A stretch of 64,000 nucleotides of DNA from Gymnothorax reevesii. Lineage: Eukaryota; Chordata; Actinopteri; Anguilliformes; Muraenidae. The notes under the pieces are model-generated. The model searched no databases. It saw only the letters and a program-made list of their open reading frames with translations, and was not told the DNA's origin. This document shows positions 22,785 to 32,723 of this stretch, in pieces. The position numbers and the translations under genes were made by a program. Numbering within the stretch: position 1 is the first letter of the stretch; each line of letters opens with the position of its first letter. The DNA lies in contig CM056576.1 of assembly GCA_029721435.1 (NCBI GenBank), positions 67,289,876 to 67,353,875 of the forward strand. Reading direction: 5' to 3'.

Positions 22785-22903
22785 GACGTAGGGTTATTGG
22801 TAGCCAAGCACCAAAGTGCATTATCCAAAGACTGATTGGTTCTTTCAGTTTGCCTATTAGTCTCAGGGTGGAACCCAGACAAAAGACTGACAGATGCCCC
22901 TAG

Positions 22904-23587
22904 CTAGCTGCAGAAAGCACGCCAAAACCTCACCGTAAACTGCGGGCCCCGGTCAGAGACCACATCCTGAGGTAACCCATGCAGCTGAAACACATGGTCA
23001 ATGAGGAGGAGAGCAGTCTCCCGTGCTGAAGGCAGTTTAGGGAGGGCAATAAAGTGGGTGGCCTTGGAGAATTGATCGACCACAACCAAAATAACTGTGT
23101 TGCCATCAGAAGCCGGCAGACCCAAGACGAAGTCCAACACAATATTGCTCCAAGGGCACTTGGGGATGGGCAATGGCCGCAGCAGACCAGAGGGAGGGAG
23201 ATGAGAACTCTTGTTCTAAGCACAAACGCAACAGGCCACCACAAACTCCCGGATGTCTCTATTCATACAGGGCCACCGAAAGCGCCGGGCCTGAAACCGC
23301 TTTGTCTGGTGAACCCTAGCATGACCCGCCAAATGGGAAGAATGACCCCACTGGAGAACCTGAGATTGCGCTGCCAAGGGGATGAACAAACAGCCAGAAG
23401 GCTCCCCACCCGGACTAGGGTCGGACCGCAAGGCTTCCCGTACCACGGACTCAACCTCCCACAGAACCGGAGCCGCAATCTGAGCAGGCGGAATCATGGA
23501 CTCAGGAACAAGGTCACGGCCAGAGTGATCGTAAACACACAGCAACGTGTCCAGCTTAAAATTCTTAGAGCCAGGGCGGTAAGCCAA
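22904..23587 (-). pseudogene. gypsy-A integrase zinc finger and catalytic core
   Basis: The upstream frame (23587-23216) starts in the RNase H end (AYRPGSKNFKLDTLL). It carries the HHCC zinc finger as HSSHLAGHARVH followed by CCVC, with RFRWPCMNRDI between. The next frame (23173-22904) is the core: [13 protein letters not shown] (first Asp), [17 protein letters not shown] and [11 protein letters not shown] (second Asp). The frame changes between them near 23200, and the core is truncated after FWRAFC. Confidence 0.8.
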
Positions 23588-23649
23588 CGTAAAGTTTAAG
23601 CGGTCAAAAAATAGTGCCGCTTGCTGCTTATGATCTGAGAGAGTTGAAG

Positions 23650-23801
23650 AAAAAAAATCAGAATATCGTCAAGATAGACAAATATAAATTTCTCCAACAT
23701 CTCTTGCAGCACGTTGTTGACAAGTGCCTGGAACACCACGGGGGCATTAGCCAACCTGAACTGCATCACTAAATATCCGTAGTGGTCATCATGGGTATTA
23801 A
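23650..23801 (-). pseudogene. gypsy-A reverse transcriptase palm, downstream of the insertion
   Basis: On the minus strand the frame reads [15 protein letters not shown], then [13 protein letters not shown], and the catalytic VYLDDILIF. It continues the half that ends EGDEWKT at 25115, showing where the 1.3-kb element interrupted the gene. Confidence 0.78.
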
Positions 23802-25110
23802 AGCTGCCATTGGTAAGTCTTATAAAAGTAACATTTTGTCATTTTTGCAAAAACTGTCACTATGTACAGACAGTATTACATAAAACTAGTACTCTGCAAT
23901 TGAAAAAAAGGCTCCTTTAAAACCCACCTGCTGCACCAAGTGCAATTTGAAAGAATCGTTCGGACCGACTTAAAAGAACCAATTAGAGCCAGGATGGTGT
24001 CTGACACCCGTCAAACAGTGCACATGCATGCGCTGCAGACAGCCTCCTCCCCCTTCCTCCTCAGTTCAGGGCAGTGCTCAGTCAAGTTCAAATCTCCGAA
24101 AGAGGGTTCAGGAGCTTAGAGAAACTAATGGCGCAACAACAGCCATCAGCGAGGAAAAAAATACTGAATCCTCCATTAGTGACATCAGCACACACGACTA
24201 AGGCAAGTAAGAAGAGGAAGCCAGAAGAAAAAAAAGCACAACAGAAAGAATTAGAAAAAGCCCGGGATAAAAAAGAGTGAACATCGGAGTGGCTTCTCAG
24301 AGGTGGAGGGTACTCCGTGATCTGGAAGGATTAAAAACCGACGCAGAGTTAGCAACTTTTCTGCTTGACGGGTAAACGACGAGTTGGTGTCGCTCACATG
24401 CACAGCTGGTACTAACCCCAGCCCAAACCGGCATCAATTAATTTTCACTCCGCAAATAAGCAATAAGTGAACGTGGCTTACAAGCACAGTCGCTGCTCGA
24501 ATAGCCAATATATTGTAATTGTTACAATACTCTGAAGTGCATGTGATGTTACTATGATCTTGCAGTCGAGCTAACGTTAGCTTGTTTCCGATGTTAGGGC
24601 TAACGTTACTGGCATCGTTTTAGTAGAAAGTAGCGGAAAATATCTTTATGAAGTGACCTGGCAGTCTTATCAGTTGTGTTGTTGTCCTGATAAATATGTG
24701 TCACGTTTCAGTGCTCTCATAGCTAAATGCTGTCATACGTGGTTTACTGGCCATTCAGCAGGATTTACGACAGTTTATGTATTCTAAAAAAGAGGTGCCT
24801 TACTGAAATAAGCGTGTGCTGGGTTTTTACTGAATACATACTGCTGTAGATTACTTTTCATGTCGAGATGATTTATTTCTGCTCGCTTGTTGGCCAGCAG
24901 TGTTGACTGTTCACAACAGTAATGTCTGAACTCGGCAACTTGGTCGCATGCATAACAGATCGCGTGCCTACGCCTGCACGGCAGCCTTCTGGGGGAGGGT
25001 CTTAGGGCAGGAATGCAGTGGAGAGGGGAGGGGGAAGGATCTGAGAGTTGCATTTTTTCACATTTTTATGCCAAGTCCTCTCTCTCCTCAAAGTTACCAA
25101 CTGCTGCTTT
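23802..25110. mobile_element. TTAA-flanked 1.3-kb DNA element inside gypsy RT
   Basis: Bounded by TTAA (23798-23801) and TTAC (25111-25114). The inverted ends are AGCTGCCATTGGTAAG and AAAGCAGCAGTTGGTAAC. Insertion lies exactly between the WKT and FNTHDD codons of gypsy RT. TTAA targets are used by piggyBac and Kolobok families. It carries a plus-strand exon-like frame (24120-24373) but no catalytic domain. Confidence 0.72.
24120..24373 (+). pseudogene. Exon-like frame inside the TTAA element
   Basis: A lysine/glutamate-rich stretch (KKRKPEEKKAQQKELEKAR) is followed, after a frameshift near 24275, by NIGVASQRWRVLRDLEGLK and DAELATFLLD. It then reaches a donor-like GTAAAC. I recall very similar 'NIG.AF.RWRELR..KGLK.D.ELA.FLLD' blocks in many uncharacterised fish proteins tied to repeats. 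No function is known to me. This copy is broken by the shift. Confidence 0.45.
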
Positions 25111-25114
25111 TTAC

Positions 25115-25497
25115 AACGTTTTCCACTCATCCCCCTCCCTAATTCGAACCAGATTGTAAGCATTGCGGAGGTCTAAATTAGAGAAAAGCGATGGCTCATG
25201 GAGTTGTTCAAACGCATTATTCATCAGAGGAAGTGGATAACGATTCTTAATAGTAATATTATTTAAGCCCCTATAATCGACACAGAGTCTCAGCCCTCCA
25301 TCCTTCTTCCCCTTCAAGAAAAATCGCACTCCAACAGAAGACGTAGAGGGCCGGATGAAACTGCTTGCCAGTGCTTCTTGAATATATTCCCGCATAGCCT
25401 TGCACTCAGGACCTGATAGCCAGTATAGCGAACCCCTAGGCGGGAAAGTACCAGGGTAGAGATCCATAGCACAGTCATACATGCAATGCGGATGCAA
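25115..25497 (-). pseudogene. gypsy-A reverse transcriptase, N-terminal half
   Basis: Reads [50 protein letters not shown] and [16 protein letters not shown], ending EGDEWKT at the insertion point. These are RT fingers and the first catalytic Asp region (LDLRNAY) of Ty3/gypsy. Confidence 0.85.
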
Positions 25498-25760
25498 GGA
25501 AGAGGCCCGTTGCTTGCTAGAAACCTTGGCAAGATCTGCCTCCTAATGTCTAGCTGAGTAGGCCAACTAAAATTCAGAGCATCCCCCATACTCCAACCTT
25601 CTTCAGGATCCGTAACCTCAACCACTGACTCGAAGTCGGAAATATCCTCTGAAAATAACTCGTCCTCCGGCTGCCACCAGTCTAATTAGGGATGCCACAC
25701 CAAATTATCCTCCCCCCATCATCTTGATCGGGCTTGCCAAGTGAGAAGCCCTCCTCGTCC

Positions 25761-26230
25761 TCACTTCAGGCACCTATCTCCCCCAGAGGTTGTCGTTTGG
25801 GGCGACATGCAATAGAGCCTTACAGTTAGAACCCCATTGAATAACAGGGCTATTATAGCTGCCCCAAAAATGTTTAGCCTATGCTTGATTAACCAGGCAT
25901 GTCCCAACACAATGGGATAAACCGGAGAATTAATAATAGAAACCAAACCCTCTCGGAGTGACCACAGTACTGGATGAGCATAATTATAAAATCTGTAACT
26001 TCCGTAAGAAGACCAGTTCCCAACGGATGATCATCCAAAGTCTTAATAGCGCGAGAGTGCAAGAGGGAACGGATAGGAAAGGAATGCTTCCTAGCCCACC
26101 CAGCATCCACAAAACAATCCACTGCCCTCAAGTCCAAAAAGGTTTCTACTGATATTTTCTGCTCCTTAACTATCAACTCCACAGAAACAAGGCAATCAGA
26201 GACAGCGGACCTGGCCCCAGCCAAGGGCTG
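25761..26230 (-). pseudogene. gypsy-A protease-like segment
   Basis: Two overlapping minus frames carry VELIVKEQKISVETFLDLRAVDCFVD (protease with a degenerate active-site D-S/T-G) and YPIVLGHAWLIKHRLNIFG (the conserved ILG..WL..H region). The catalytic motif is not intact. Confidence 0.65.
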
Positions 26231-27415
26231 ACAGACAGGGCTGACAGACAGAGTGAGTGACAGACACACACACACAGACACGATCATACATACAGCACAA
26301 ACTTTCACAGAAATTTTAAGTAATGTTCATTTCGCAAAAATAATAGACAAAGACAACCTAAGCAGACATAGAAAACAATATAATACACGACAATCCAGGC
26401 TCCTCAGGCATCAAGCAAATAGGCCTACGAGCCACAGCGGCCTCCATTTTAATACGTAGAGCGGTGAACTGTGCTGGTCCCCGAGGCATGGCGTAGTTTA
26501 TCCCGAGCAGCTAGCTAGCTAGCTAACTCTCCTTGTAATATAAGTCAAATTCATTCATACTGCACAAATGACCCCAAAAATGCTTAGCTGTGTCCAGCTA
26601 GGTAAAACGAAATGCTACACACAGAAGACGATAGAACACGTTATACCATCTTTAAAAAAAAAAAAGAAGAAAAAAATCGGTGATTTCAGCAAGCCCAGCT
26701 GGCTGGAAAGCGGACCCCGTGTGATATGTGCAATTCCATGCAAGATCCTTGTCAACGCGATCACTTTGTCCGCCAACGAAAAACGGGCAGTATGCAGCAA
26801 AAGTACGCGGAATAATGCAACGCAAATAGAAATAAAAGCACAAATTCAATCGTAACATCACAACCGACAAATCTCATACAATTAGGAAACATAATTATTT
26901 AATGCAAAGTAGCATACTGTTTTATGAAAATGCTTCGCGATTGTGGTTCGCAGGGGTCTGTGTCACAACACGGAGCTCCATGTAGCTAGCTAGCATGCTA
27001 GCTACACACTTATAACAATAATTACATACAGCACAAACGTTCACAGAAATTCTACGTAATGTTCATTTCGCAAAAATAATACAAAAATTACCTAAGCAGA
27101 CATAGAAAACAATATAATACACGACAATCCAGGCTCCTCAGGCGTCAAGCAAATAGGCCTACGAGCCAGAGCGGCCTCCATTTTAATATGAGGACAGACG
27201 AACAATGCGCTGGTCCCCGTGGCATGGCGTAGTTTATACCGGGCAGCTAGCTAGCTAGCTAACTGTCCTTGTAACATGATCATTGCTTAACCTGGCTCCC
27301 CCTAGGGGGGGGCCAGGTAATGGCCACGGGCTGACAGACAGAGTGACAGAAACACACACACACGATCATTGCTTAACCTGGTTCCCACCCTAGGGGGGGG
27401 CCAGGTAATAAAAGT
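26225..27415. repeat. Direct repeat pair (about 255 bp, 735 bp apart)
   Basis: 26284-26540 and 27016-27275 match closely in the same orientation (ACATACAGCACAAAC..TTCACAGAAATT through CTAGCTAGCTAGCTAAC). Smaller repeats flank them: GGCTGACAGACAGAGTGACAG at 26235 and 27332, and GATCATTGCTTAACCTGG..CCTAGGGGGGGCCAGGTAAT twice (27280-27326, 27364-27410). No frame is credible. It may be a partly duplicated non-autonomous element inserted at the 5' side of gypsy-A. Confidence 0.7.
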
Positions 27416-27479
27416 GCAAAAGGGACAAAGAGTCGTTTAGTCCATTCTAGCCTATTAGGCTTGACATAAAGCATGTAAG

Positions 27480-27770
27480 ATGCCCATGTGTGCCGCATTC
27501 GGCTGTAACAATGGGGATGATGACCCCACGTTGAAAACAAAGTTGTCCTTCCACCGATTTCCGTTGAGGAAAAAAAGAGCTGCTCCAGAGATGGCTAGCG
27601 AACATTGGGCGGAAGGATTATGTACCCACAAGGGTATCTCGATTGTGTTCAGAGCATTTTCTGGATAGCTGCTTCAAAGAAGACCTAAAGGCAAAGTACC
27701 TCGGCAAGTCAGCCATGTCAGAATCACACAGACCTCATCTGTTGAAATAGGATGCGGTCCCAAGCTAATT
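27480..27770 (+). pseudogene. THAP zinc-finger exon, frameshifted
   Basis: Starts MPMCAAFGCNN and continues LSFHRFPLRKKR. After a frameshift near 27590 comes WLANIGRKDYVP, then RLCSEHFLDSCF, and a stop (TAG) near 27752. Spacing of CxxxxC, the HRFP block, the Trp and the C..HF pair fits the C2CH THAP DNA-binding domain, found in host THAP genes and in P- and Kolobok-type transposases. With two lesions it is a pseudogene. The parent cannot be decided. Confidence 0.75.
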
Positions 27771-28014
27771 TTCTCATAGAAAGGCACCCAAACCACGCCA
27801 GACCACGGTTAAAAGGCTACAATGGCAGGAGAGGACGTTGCAAGTAAAAGAGGTGTGTGAAATGTTATTACTACAATCAGTAGATCTAATACAGAGCAGG
27901 TTAACCAGCTACATAGAACTGCCAAAAAGCGCCTATTATCGCCCAACACTGCGTGTTAGTTCGACTCTGAGCATTGCGAGCCTTGTTTGTCCAGCATTAC
28001 ATATTACAGTCTTA
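27771..28014. other. Unclassified
   Basis: No feature recognised between the THAP remnant and the hAT MITE. Confidence 0.4.
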
Positions 28015-28804
28015 CAGTGACGTGCGGTGGAGGTTAGTTTGGTGAGGCAGAAACCTCCCCTTTGCTTGATTAGCAAAGCTAGTTTAGTAAGACTATTCGG
28101 CAGAATGACGGGCTGGTATGTGTTTCCGTGGCGTTATTACTCTGTAGGCTACATCGAACTTGAATTGCTCACGAAATTGAAAATTTGCGAGTACTTGCTT
28201 ACAGGAAGGCAGAGACGTGCGGTGAGGTGAGGCAGTGACCCAAACTTTTATCACAGGATTTTGTGAACCTGTTCCCACGTACTATTCCTGATTGACAATC
28301 AAAACAATTAAGACCAAGCCTATACTGATTGAGGAGATAATCCCAAAAAGATTCATTCACTTATATGCTTCAATTCGAGACGACAAGGATGGAAATCTGA
28401 ATAATCATTTAGCAAAACTCAACTCTCGGTAATTCTGTATATCGTTTAAACGTTTTGTTAATCGGATTATGAAAGACGACTGAAAATAAACGCCCGCTTT
28501 TTTTGGGTGCAAAAGCGCGTATTTAAATGAGAATATATAGTATAGCCTATTGATTAAGGATTGAACTCTGCGGAACTGTTACAATATTTGTTGATGACAT
28601 TGCTTCGGCTTCCTGGAAGCAAGTACGCGCAAAACTGCTGTTGAGCATTTCAGGCTCGATGTACTGAGTAATAACGCCGCGGAAACTTAAACTGGTCCGT
28701 CATTCTGCCAAATAGTCTTACTAAACTAGTTAATCGTCTGATTGCCTATCAAGCAAAGGGGAGGTTTCTGCCTCTCCAAACTAACGTCCGACTGCACGTC
28801 ACAG
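28015..28804. mobile_element. hAT-type MITE (790 bp) with long inverted ends
   Basis: The left end CAGTGACGTGCGGTGGAGG and right end (inverted CTGTGACGTGCAGTCGGACG) continue as inverted copies for about 100 bases, including GAGGCAGAAACCTCCCCTTTGC and GTAAGACTATT.GGCAGAATGACGG. The 8-bp flanks are CAGTCTTA / CAGTCTTG. An internal ACGTGCGGTGAGGTGAGGCAG at 28213-28233 looks like another copy of the end, suggesting nesting. Non-coding. Confidence 0.85.
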
Positions 28805-28941
28805 CAGTCTTGCCATGCAAACATTAAAAATAGGCCTTAAACGTGCATATTACAACCGTACCATGCATGCATGGATCAAAATTAACTGTGAATGATGCCT
28901 GTCTGCGGAGTCAGGTCGTTCAGAATATCGTTAGCCGTTAC

Positions 28942-29090
28942 CAGTTCTCTTCTCTGAAAGTATCACTGCTATCAGTGTCCTCTGTTTCGGTATCTTCTAC
29001 TCACACAGTGGGTTCAAACTGGTACGTTTCTAAACCCACATGTGCAACCTGCATATGAATTTCTTCTTCACTTTCACTGCTATCATCCAT
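28942..29090 (-). pseudogene. Second P2X7-like 5' exon, one stop codon
   Basis: The ATG at 29090-29088 begins MDDSSESEEEIHMQ, then VGLETYQFEPTV and a TGA. The acidic VEDTETEDTDSSD follows and ends REENW at a donor (ACTG|GTAACG) that splits the Trp codon. That architecture (acidic start, Y-x-FEP motif, phase-2 intron in Trp) equals the exon at 5092-5335, though the residues differ. No downstream exon was found. Assignment to the P2X7-like family is by resemblance only. Confidence 0.42.
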
Positions 29091-29527
29091 TATCGCTGAT
29101 CAGCTGATTCCTCGCTGGTTTTTTGTACCTCCAGTGGAGAGTTCTCTTGCCAGCGGCAGGTACTTCCGGCGAAACTTAACTCCGCTGTGGGCGGAAGGTG
29201 GCGCTGCGATGGGGGCCAGTTTGGTTGTGCAAGCAGTTAACATGGCCGCATCCGAGGATTGCGACGGGCAGGCACTTTAATTGTCAGTAACTTCGTTCAG
29301 AGAAGGTGACTACAAAAGGTAATGGTGTATGATCAGAGCTGGGGTCATGTTTTGTCAGCCAAACCCATTTGAAGTTAGAGTTTACCGTCCCTTTATAAGC
29401 CTTCGCTCAGGATTACGAGCTTGGCGGACAAATGATTCGACCACTTGCATAGGCTCACGAAGATTGGGAAATTCTCTGGGTGAAGCTGGTGCTATGTGCG
29501 GATCTGGGGTACAGCCAAAACATTTGC
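29091..29527. other. Unclassified, GC-richer upstream of the P2X7-like exon
   Basis: CAGCGGCAGGTACTTCCGG and GGCGGAAGGTGGCGCTGCGATGG at 29150-29205 give an ETS-like, CpG-containing patch. It could be a promoter remnant for the minus-strand exon. No gene is supported. Confidence 0.3.
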
Positions 29528-29850
29528 TTAATGAAGCCTGTATTGCTTGTCTCTGTTACGCAAACAGATGCGGTTATCAGTTGTAATCGCTGTACGAACC
29601 AAAGAATCTGAAGAAACAGAAGGCTCTAAGGTTGCCAGTGCGTCTTTGACAGGTTCAGATAATGCGCAAATGAATAATGTCATAAGCGGGTCTTCCGGCC
29701 ACCCCGTCTCTGTGGCCAGAGAACAAAATAAAATAGAAAACGCGGCCACACTCTCACTCCCCTGGCGTACATGCATTAAACGAGCAGCGGGGTACCCCTC
29801 TCACACAAGATCGAGGATCCGCATTCTTCGTGCACCGCAGGGTAATAAAT
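29528..29850 (-). pseudogene. gypsy gag fragment (central/C-terminal)
   Basis: HVRQGSESVAAFSILFCSLA, then TGWPEDPLMTLFICALSEPV and a DNR-containing end. This follows the retrotransposon gag pattern of fish gypsy (LRQGS..V..Y...F..LA..SGW...L...F..GL...). It lies upstream, in minus orientation, of gypsy-A pol and may belong to the same copy. Confidence 0.7.
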
Positions 29851-29906
29851 TTAATTTATGTATTATTATTAGTAGCTACCGAATTTCTAAATCTAACCTG
29901 ACGTAA

Positions 29907-30650
29907 TTGAACTCCTTTTAAGTAAACAACGTGACATGGTGAACAACGCAGCCAGGTGCTCACGTTAAGCCAACGTCTATCAGCCATAGAGTTTACGAAC
30001 TTTAGCTAACGTTCGCTAACTTAGCGATGTAAACGATAATTTTACATTAATCTCCAGCGAAGTGACAAGATGTCGCCTTAATCACGATGTTGACTTAGCT
30101 TGGAACAATGTATACATCCTTGTTGAGCTTTGTTAGCTATGTTAAGTTGATATTCATAGTTATTACATTCAAAGTCAATGAAAACACGCAAATACACGTG
30201 ACATGCCTGTATTCATGTCTTTGCATTGATTTTGAATGTAATCTCGTGCAAAAAATTTGTTTCACGTTCGGTGTGAAAGCAGCTTTATTCAGAGGAGACA
30301 CTTCTCTCGGTTATGATGTGGTTTTAGGAAGGGTATAAAATACACCCCATCGCCCAGCCTCTCGGGTTACCTTGTACCGGAGTTAAATTTACCCCAAGCA
30401 CAGCGTTTGACTTTTTTTTTTTAAACTTAGAAACATTTTAAAATCCCATAAAAGTGAATGATTCTGAGGTTCCGTAATGCATTTCAATGGAAGTTCAGCC
30501 TCAGAATGTCTGAGTATATGGGGAAAGAATACGCACTGTGATTGGCTCATCGCATTTGAGGGCGGGCCTTAGCCATAGGTCAATTGTAACTTGGGCGGCT
30601 CATGGGAGATTTGAATGGATTGTGCTTGTGGTACATTCTTTGCATGATTT
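29907..30650. other. Unclassified insertion-like stretch with a hairpin
   Basis: Separates two gag pieces. Contains an imperfect hairpin at 30162-30242 (ATTACATTCAAAGTCAATG / CATTGATTTTGAATGTAAT). Probably a MITE, but its ends are not defined. Confidence 0.4.
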
Positions 30651-30656
30651 GAACTG

Positions 30657-30857
30657 TTATAGCCCTGATACTCTCTGTAAGGCTAAACTAAACAGAATAT
30701 TCTCCTGCCTTTGCAACGCCCCTTCCTGAACACACATACGGTCAGCCAACTCAGGTTGCTGTTTATTTAAACGAACAAGCCCTTTGCCGTGGCCTGCGAG
30801 AATAGTTTGTTGATTAGCAACCACCTGGTCAAGTGGCGTAGCTGCTGGAATCTCCAT
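30657..30857 (-). pseudogene. gypsy gag N-terminal fragment
   Basis: A 66-codon frame beginning MEIPAATPLDQVVANQQTIL with a glutamine-rich, helical pattern. This is like the N-terminus of fish gypsy gag polyproteins. Short, so only moderate support. Confidence 0.45.
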
Positions 30858-31612
30858 GACTGGCTTGAGTGTGCTGTAATGGCGATGGAAGTTAGGAGAC
30901 CAAATGCAGCGACTTTCCAGAGTGCAAGGCCACTTAGATGTAAAGAATGGAACCCAGAAAATAAAACTTTTAAAAATACGCTTTTAAAATCTCGAGAGGA
31001 GGCGGGGACTCGGACAGCAATCACACTGAAAGAGAAACACATGGGATTAATAATCAATCACACGAGGACCGGGTTAACAATAATGGCTCGAGACAAGACG
31101 CTGAGACGAGCAATCGAGCTAGACAGTTTAGATAAGTCAATCTAAACGTGACGAGGAGAAAGCACCACAAGAAAAGCGAAAGGAAAGCACAGGGTATTAA
31201 ATGCAGTTAATCAGAAAGCTCAGATTGAAATCACAAAAGCCAGAAACACATACGTTCGCTAAATGAGTAAATCAAGGTTAATACTACGTGACGAAATATT
31301 TACAATCACCCTTAAAAAGTGCTGGTTAGTACGGGTTAGTAATATCCTATCAGAGAGCGCATTCACTCAGTTTTGCGAGACCCGGAATTAAGCACAGCTG
31401 GAAGCAATGAATGAAATACCAAAGCCAAACCGAAAGTAGAAAGGTGATTGGACGACGGGACACAGGCACGCTGAAGGCAATCACGCAACATCACTGGAAA
31501 CAGATTGGGAGCGATTGTCAGCCGGCCGAGCTGAGAGCTGGAAAATAAACGAGACGAAAGTAAATCACAACCACAAATACGCCCGGGACAACACACGAAA
31601 GGGCAGAATCAT
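30858..31612. other. Unclassified; may include gypsy 5' leader/LTR
   Basis: No convincing frame. Its position upstream of a gag start on the minus strand makes a 5' leader or LTR possible, but no LTR match to 22080-22244 was seen. Confidence 0.3.
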
Positions 31613-32108
31613 TACACATCCGGACTGTTATAGGCACAAAGTTCAAAAGCCAGCATCTGTTATGGCATGGGAGTGTATTAGTGCCCAAGGCATGGGCAAC
31701 TTACACATATGTGAAGGCACCATTAATTTTGAAAGGTACATACAGGTTTTGGAGCAACATATGTTGCCATCCAAGCAACGTCTTTTTCATGGACGCCCCT
31801 GGTTATTTCAGCAAGACAATGACAAGCCACATTCTGCACGTGTTACAACAGCATGGCTCCGTAGTAAAAGAGTGCGGGTACTAGACTGGCCTGCCTGTAG
31901 TCCAGACCTGTCTCCCATTGATAATGTGTGGCGCATTTTGAAGCGTAAAATACAACAACGGAGACCCCGGACTGTTGAACAACTTAGGCTGTACATCAAG
32001 CAAGAATGGGAAAGAGTTCCACCTGAAAAGCTTCAAAAATTGGTCTCCTCAGGTCCCAAACGTTTACTGAGTGCCGTTAATAGGATAGGCGATGTAACAC
32101 AGTGGTAA
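31613..32108 (+). pseudogene. Tc1-like transposase, C-terminal half
   Basis: Begins in HKVQKPASVMAWECIS, then YIQVLEQHMLPSKQRLFHGR, FQQDNDKPHSARV (second Asp), PACSPDLSPIDNVWRILKRK and a tail ending GDVTQW. The third acidic residue sits in SPIDNVW, where most Tc1 elements have SPIENVW, so Asp replaces Glu. The first catalytic Asp is lost with the N-terminal half. The remaining frame has no stops. Confidence 0.85.
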
Positions 32109-32331
32109 AAAGGCCCCTGTGCCAACTTTTTTGCAATGTGGTGCTGCCTTGAAATTCTAAGTTAATGATTATTTGAAAACAAATAATAAAGTTTCTCATT
32201 TTGAACATTAAACATCTTGTCTTCGCAGTGTATTCAGTTGAATATAAGTTGAAAAGGATTTGCAAATCATTGTATTCTGTTTTTATCTACAATTTACATA
32301 ACGTGCCAACTTCACTGGTTTTGGGTTTTGT
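31613..32331 (+). mobile_element. Tc1-like element, 3' half
   Basis: From the middle of the transposase to the right terminal repeat, which ends CCAACTTCACTGGTTTTGGGTTTTGTA. The 5' half is missing. The same right terminus occurs at 61855-61938. Confidence 0.8.
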
Positions 32332-32337
32332 ATAAGA

Positions 32338-32410
32338 AACTGGCAAGCCTAGTTGGGCTGAACGGCCTGTTCTTGCCATTGTTATGTTCTTATTATGTTG
32401 TGTTATGTTT
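32338..32410 (+). mobile_element. CR1-like LINE 3' end fragment
   Basis: AACTGGCAAGCCTAGTTGGGCTGAACGGCCTGTTCTTGCC followed by TTATGTTCTTATTATG matches the common 3' end of a fish LINE (..GGGCTGAATGGCCTGTTCTCG.. TTATGTTC tail). Extreme 5' truncation. Confidence 0.6.
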
Positions 32411-32723
32411 TAATACTGAAAAACTTGTCCAACAGTGATGGAAACACCGAGTACCATCCACGCCTGCATGTGCTGGGTATTCATGGCGAATTGAATCTGA
32501 GGCTATGGAAAGGTGATCGGTGCGGATGCCTCAATTTAATGAAAGACGGGCAATTATAATCAGGCAGAGTGATTGATTTCTGTAGCACTGTACTTTCAAT
32601 GTTGAGAGAACAATCAAGGAAAATGATTGAAACAGATCAAGACTAATAAGCAGTTTAAAGACATTTATCACCCTCCTTGTTCTCTGTCCATTGGGCGCCA
32701 CTGAAGAAATGTTTGAAACATGT
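32411..32723. other. Unclassified
   Basis: No gene. CTGAAGAAATGTTTGAAACATG at 32701-32722 is a small hairpin next to the palindrome. Confidence 0.35.

Larger units (their letters stand above)
22329..26300 (-). mobile_element. Ty3/gypsy retrotransposon gypsy-A (protease to integrase), decayed
   Basis: Reading leftwards on the minus strand: a protease-like segment (26160-25761), reverse transcriptase N-terminal half (25497-25115), a 1.3-kb foreign insertion (25110-23802), RT palm with VYLDDIL (about 23680), RNase H remains, and the integrase zinc finger and core. The C-terminal region is last. Gene order PR-RT-RH-IN identifies Ty3/gypsy. Frameshifts and stops interrupt every domain. Related copies lie at 34810-36235 and 57012-58285. 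Confidence 0.85.

Noticed and set aside
26568..26855. 95-codon plus frame with a poly-lysine run
   Set aside because: The lysine run is an A-rich slippage tract. No motif, and it lies between non-coding direct repeats.
32701..32722. CTGAAGA..GAAAC next to the palindrome as a hammerhead
   Set aside because: The sequence ATGTTTGAAACAT is simply a short hairpin. Stem II would have almost no pairing.
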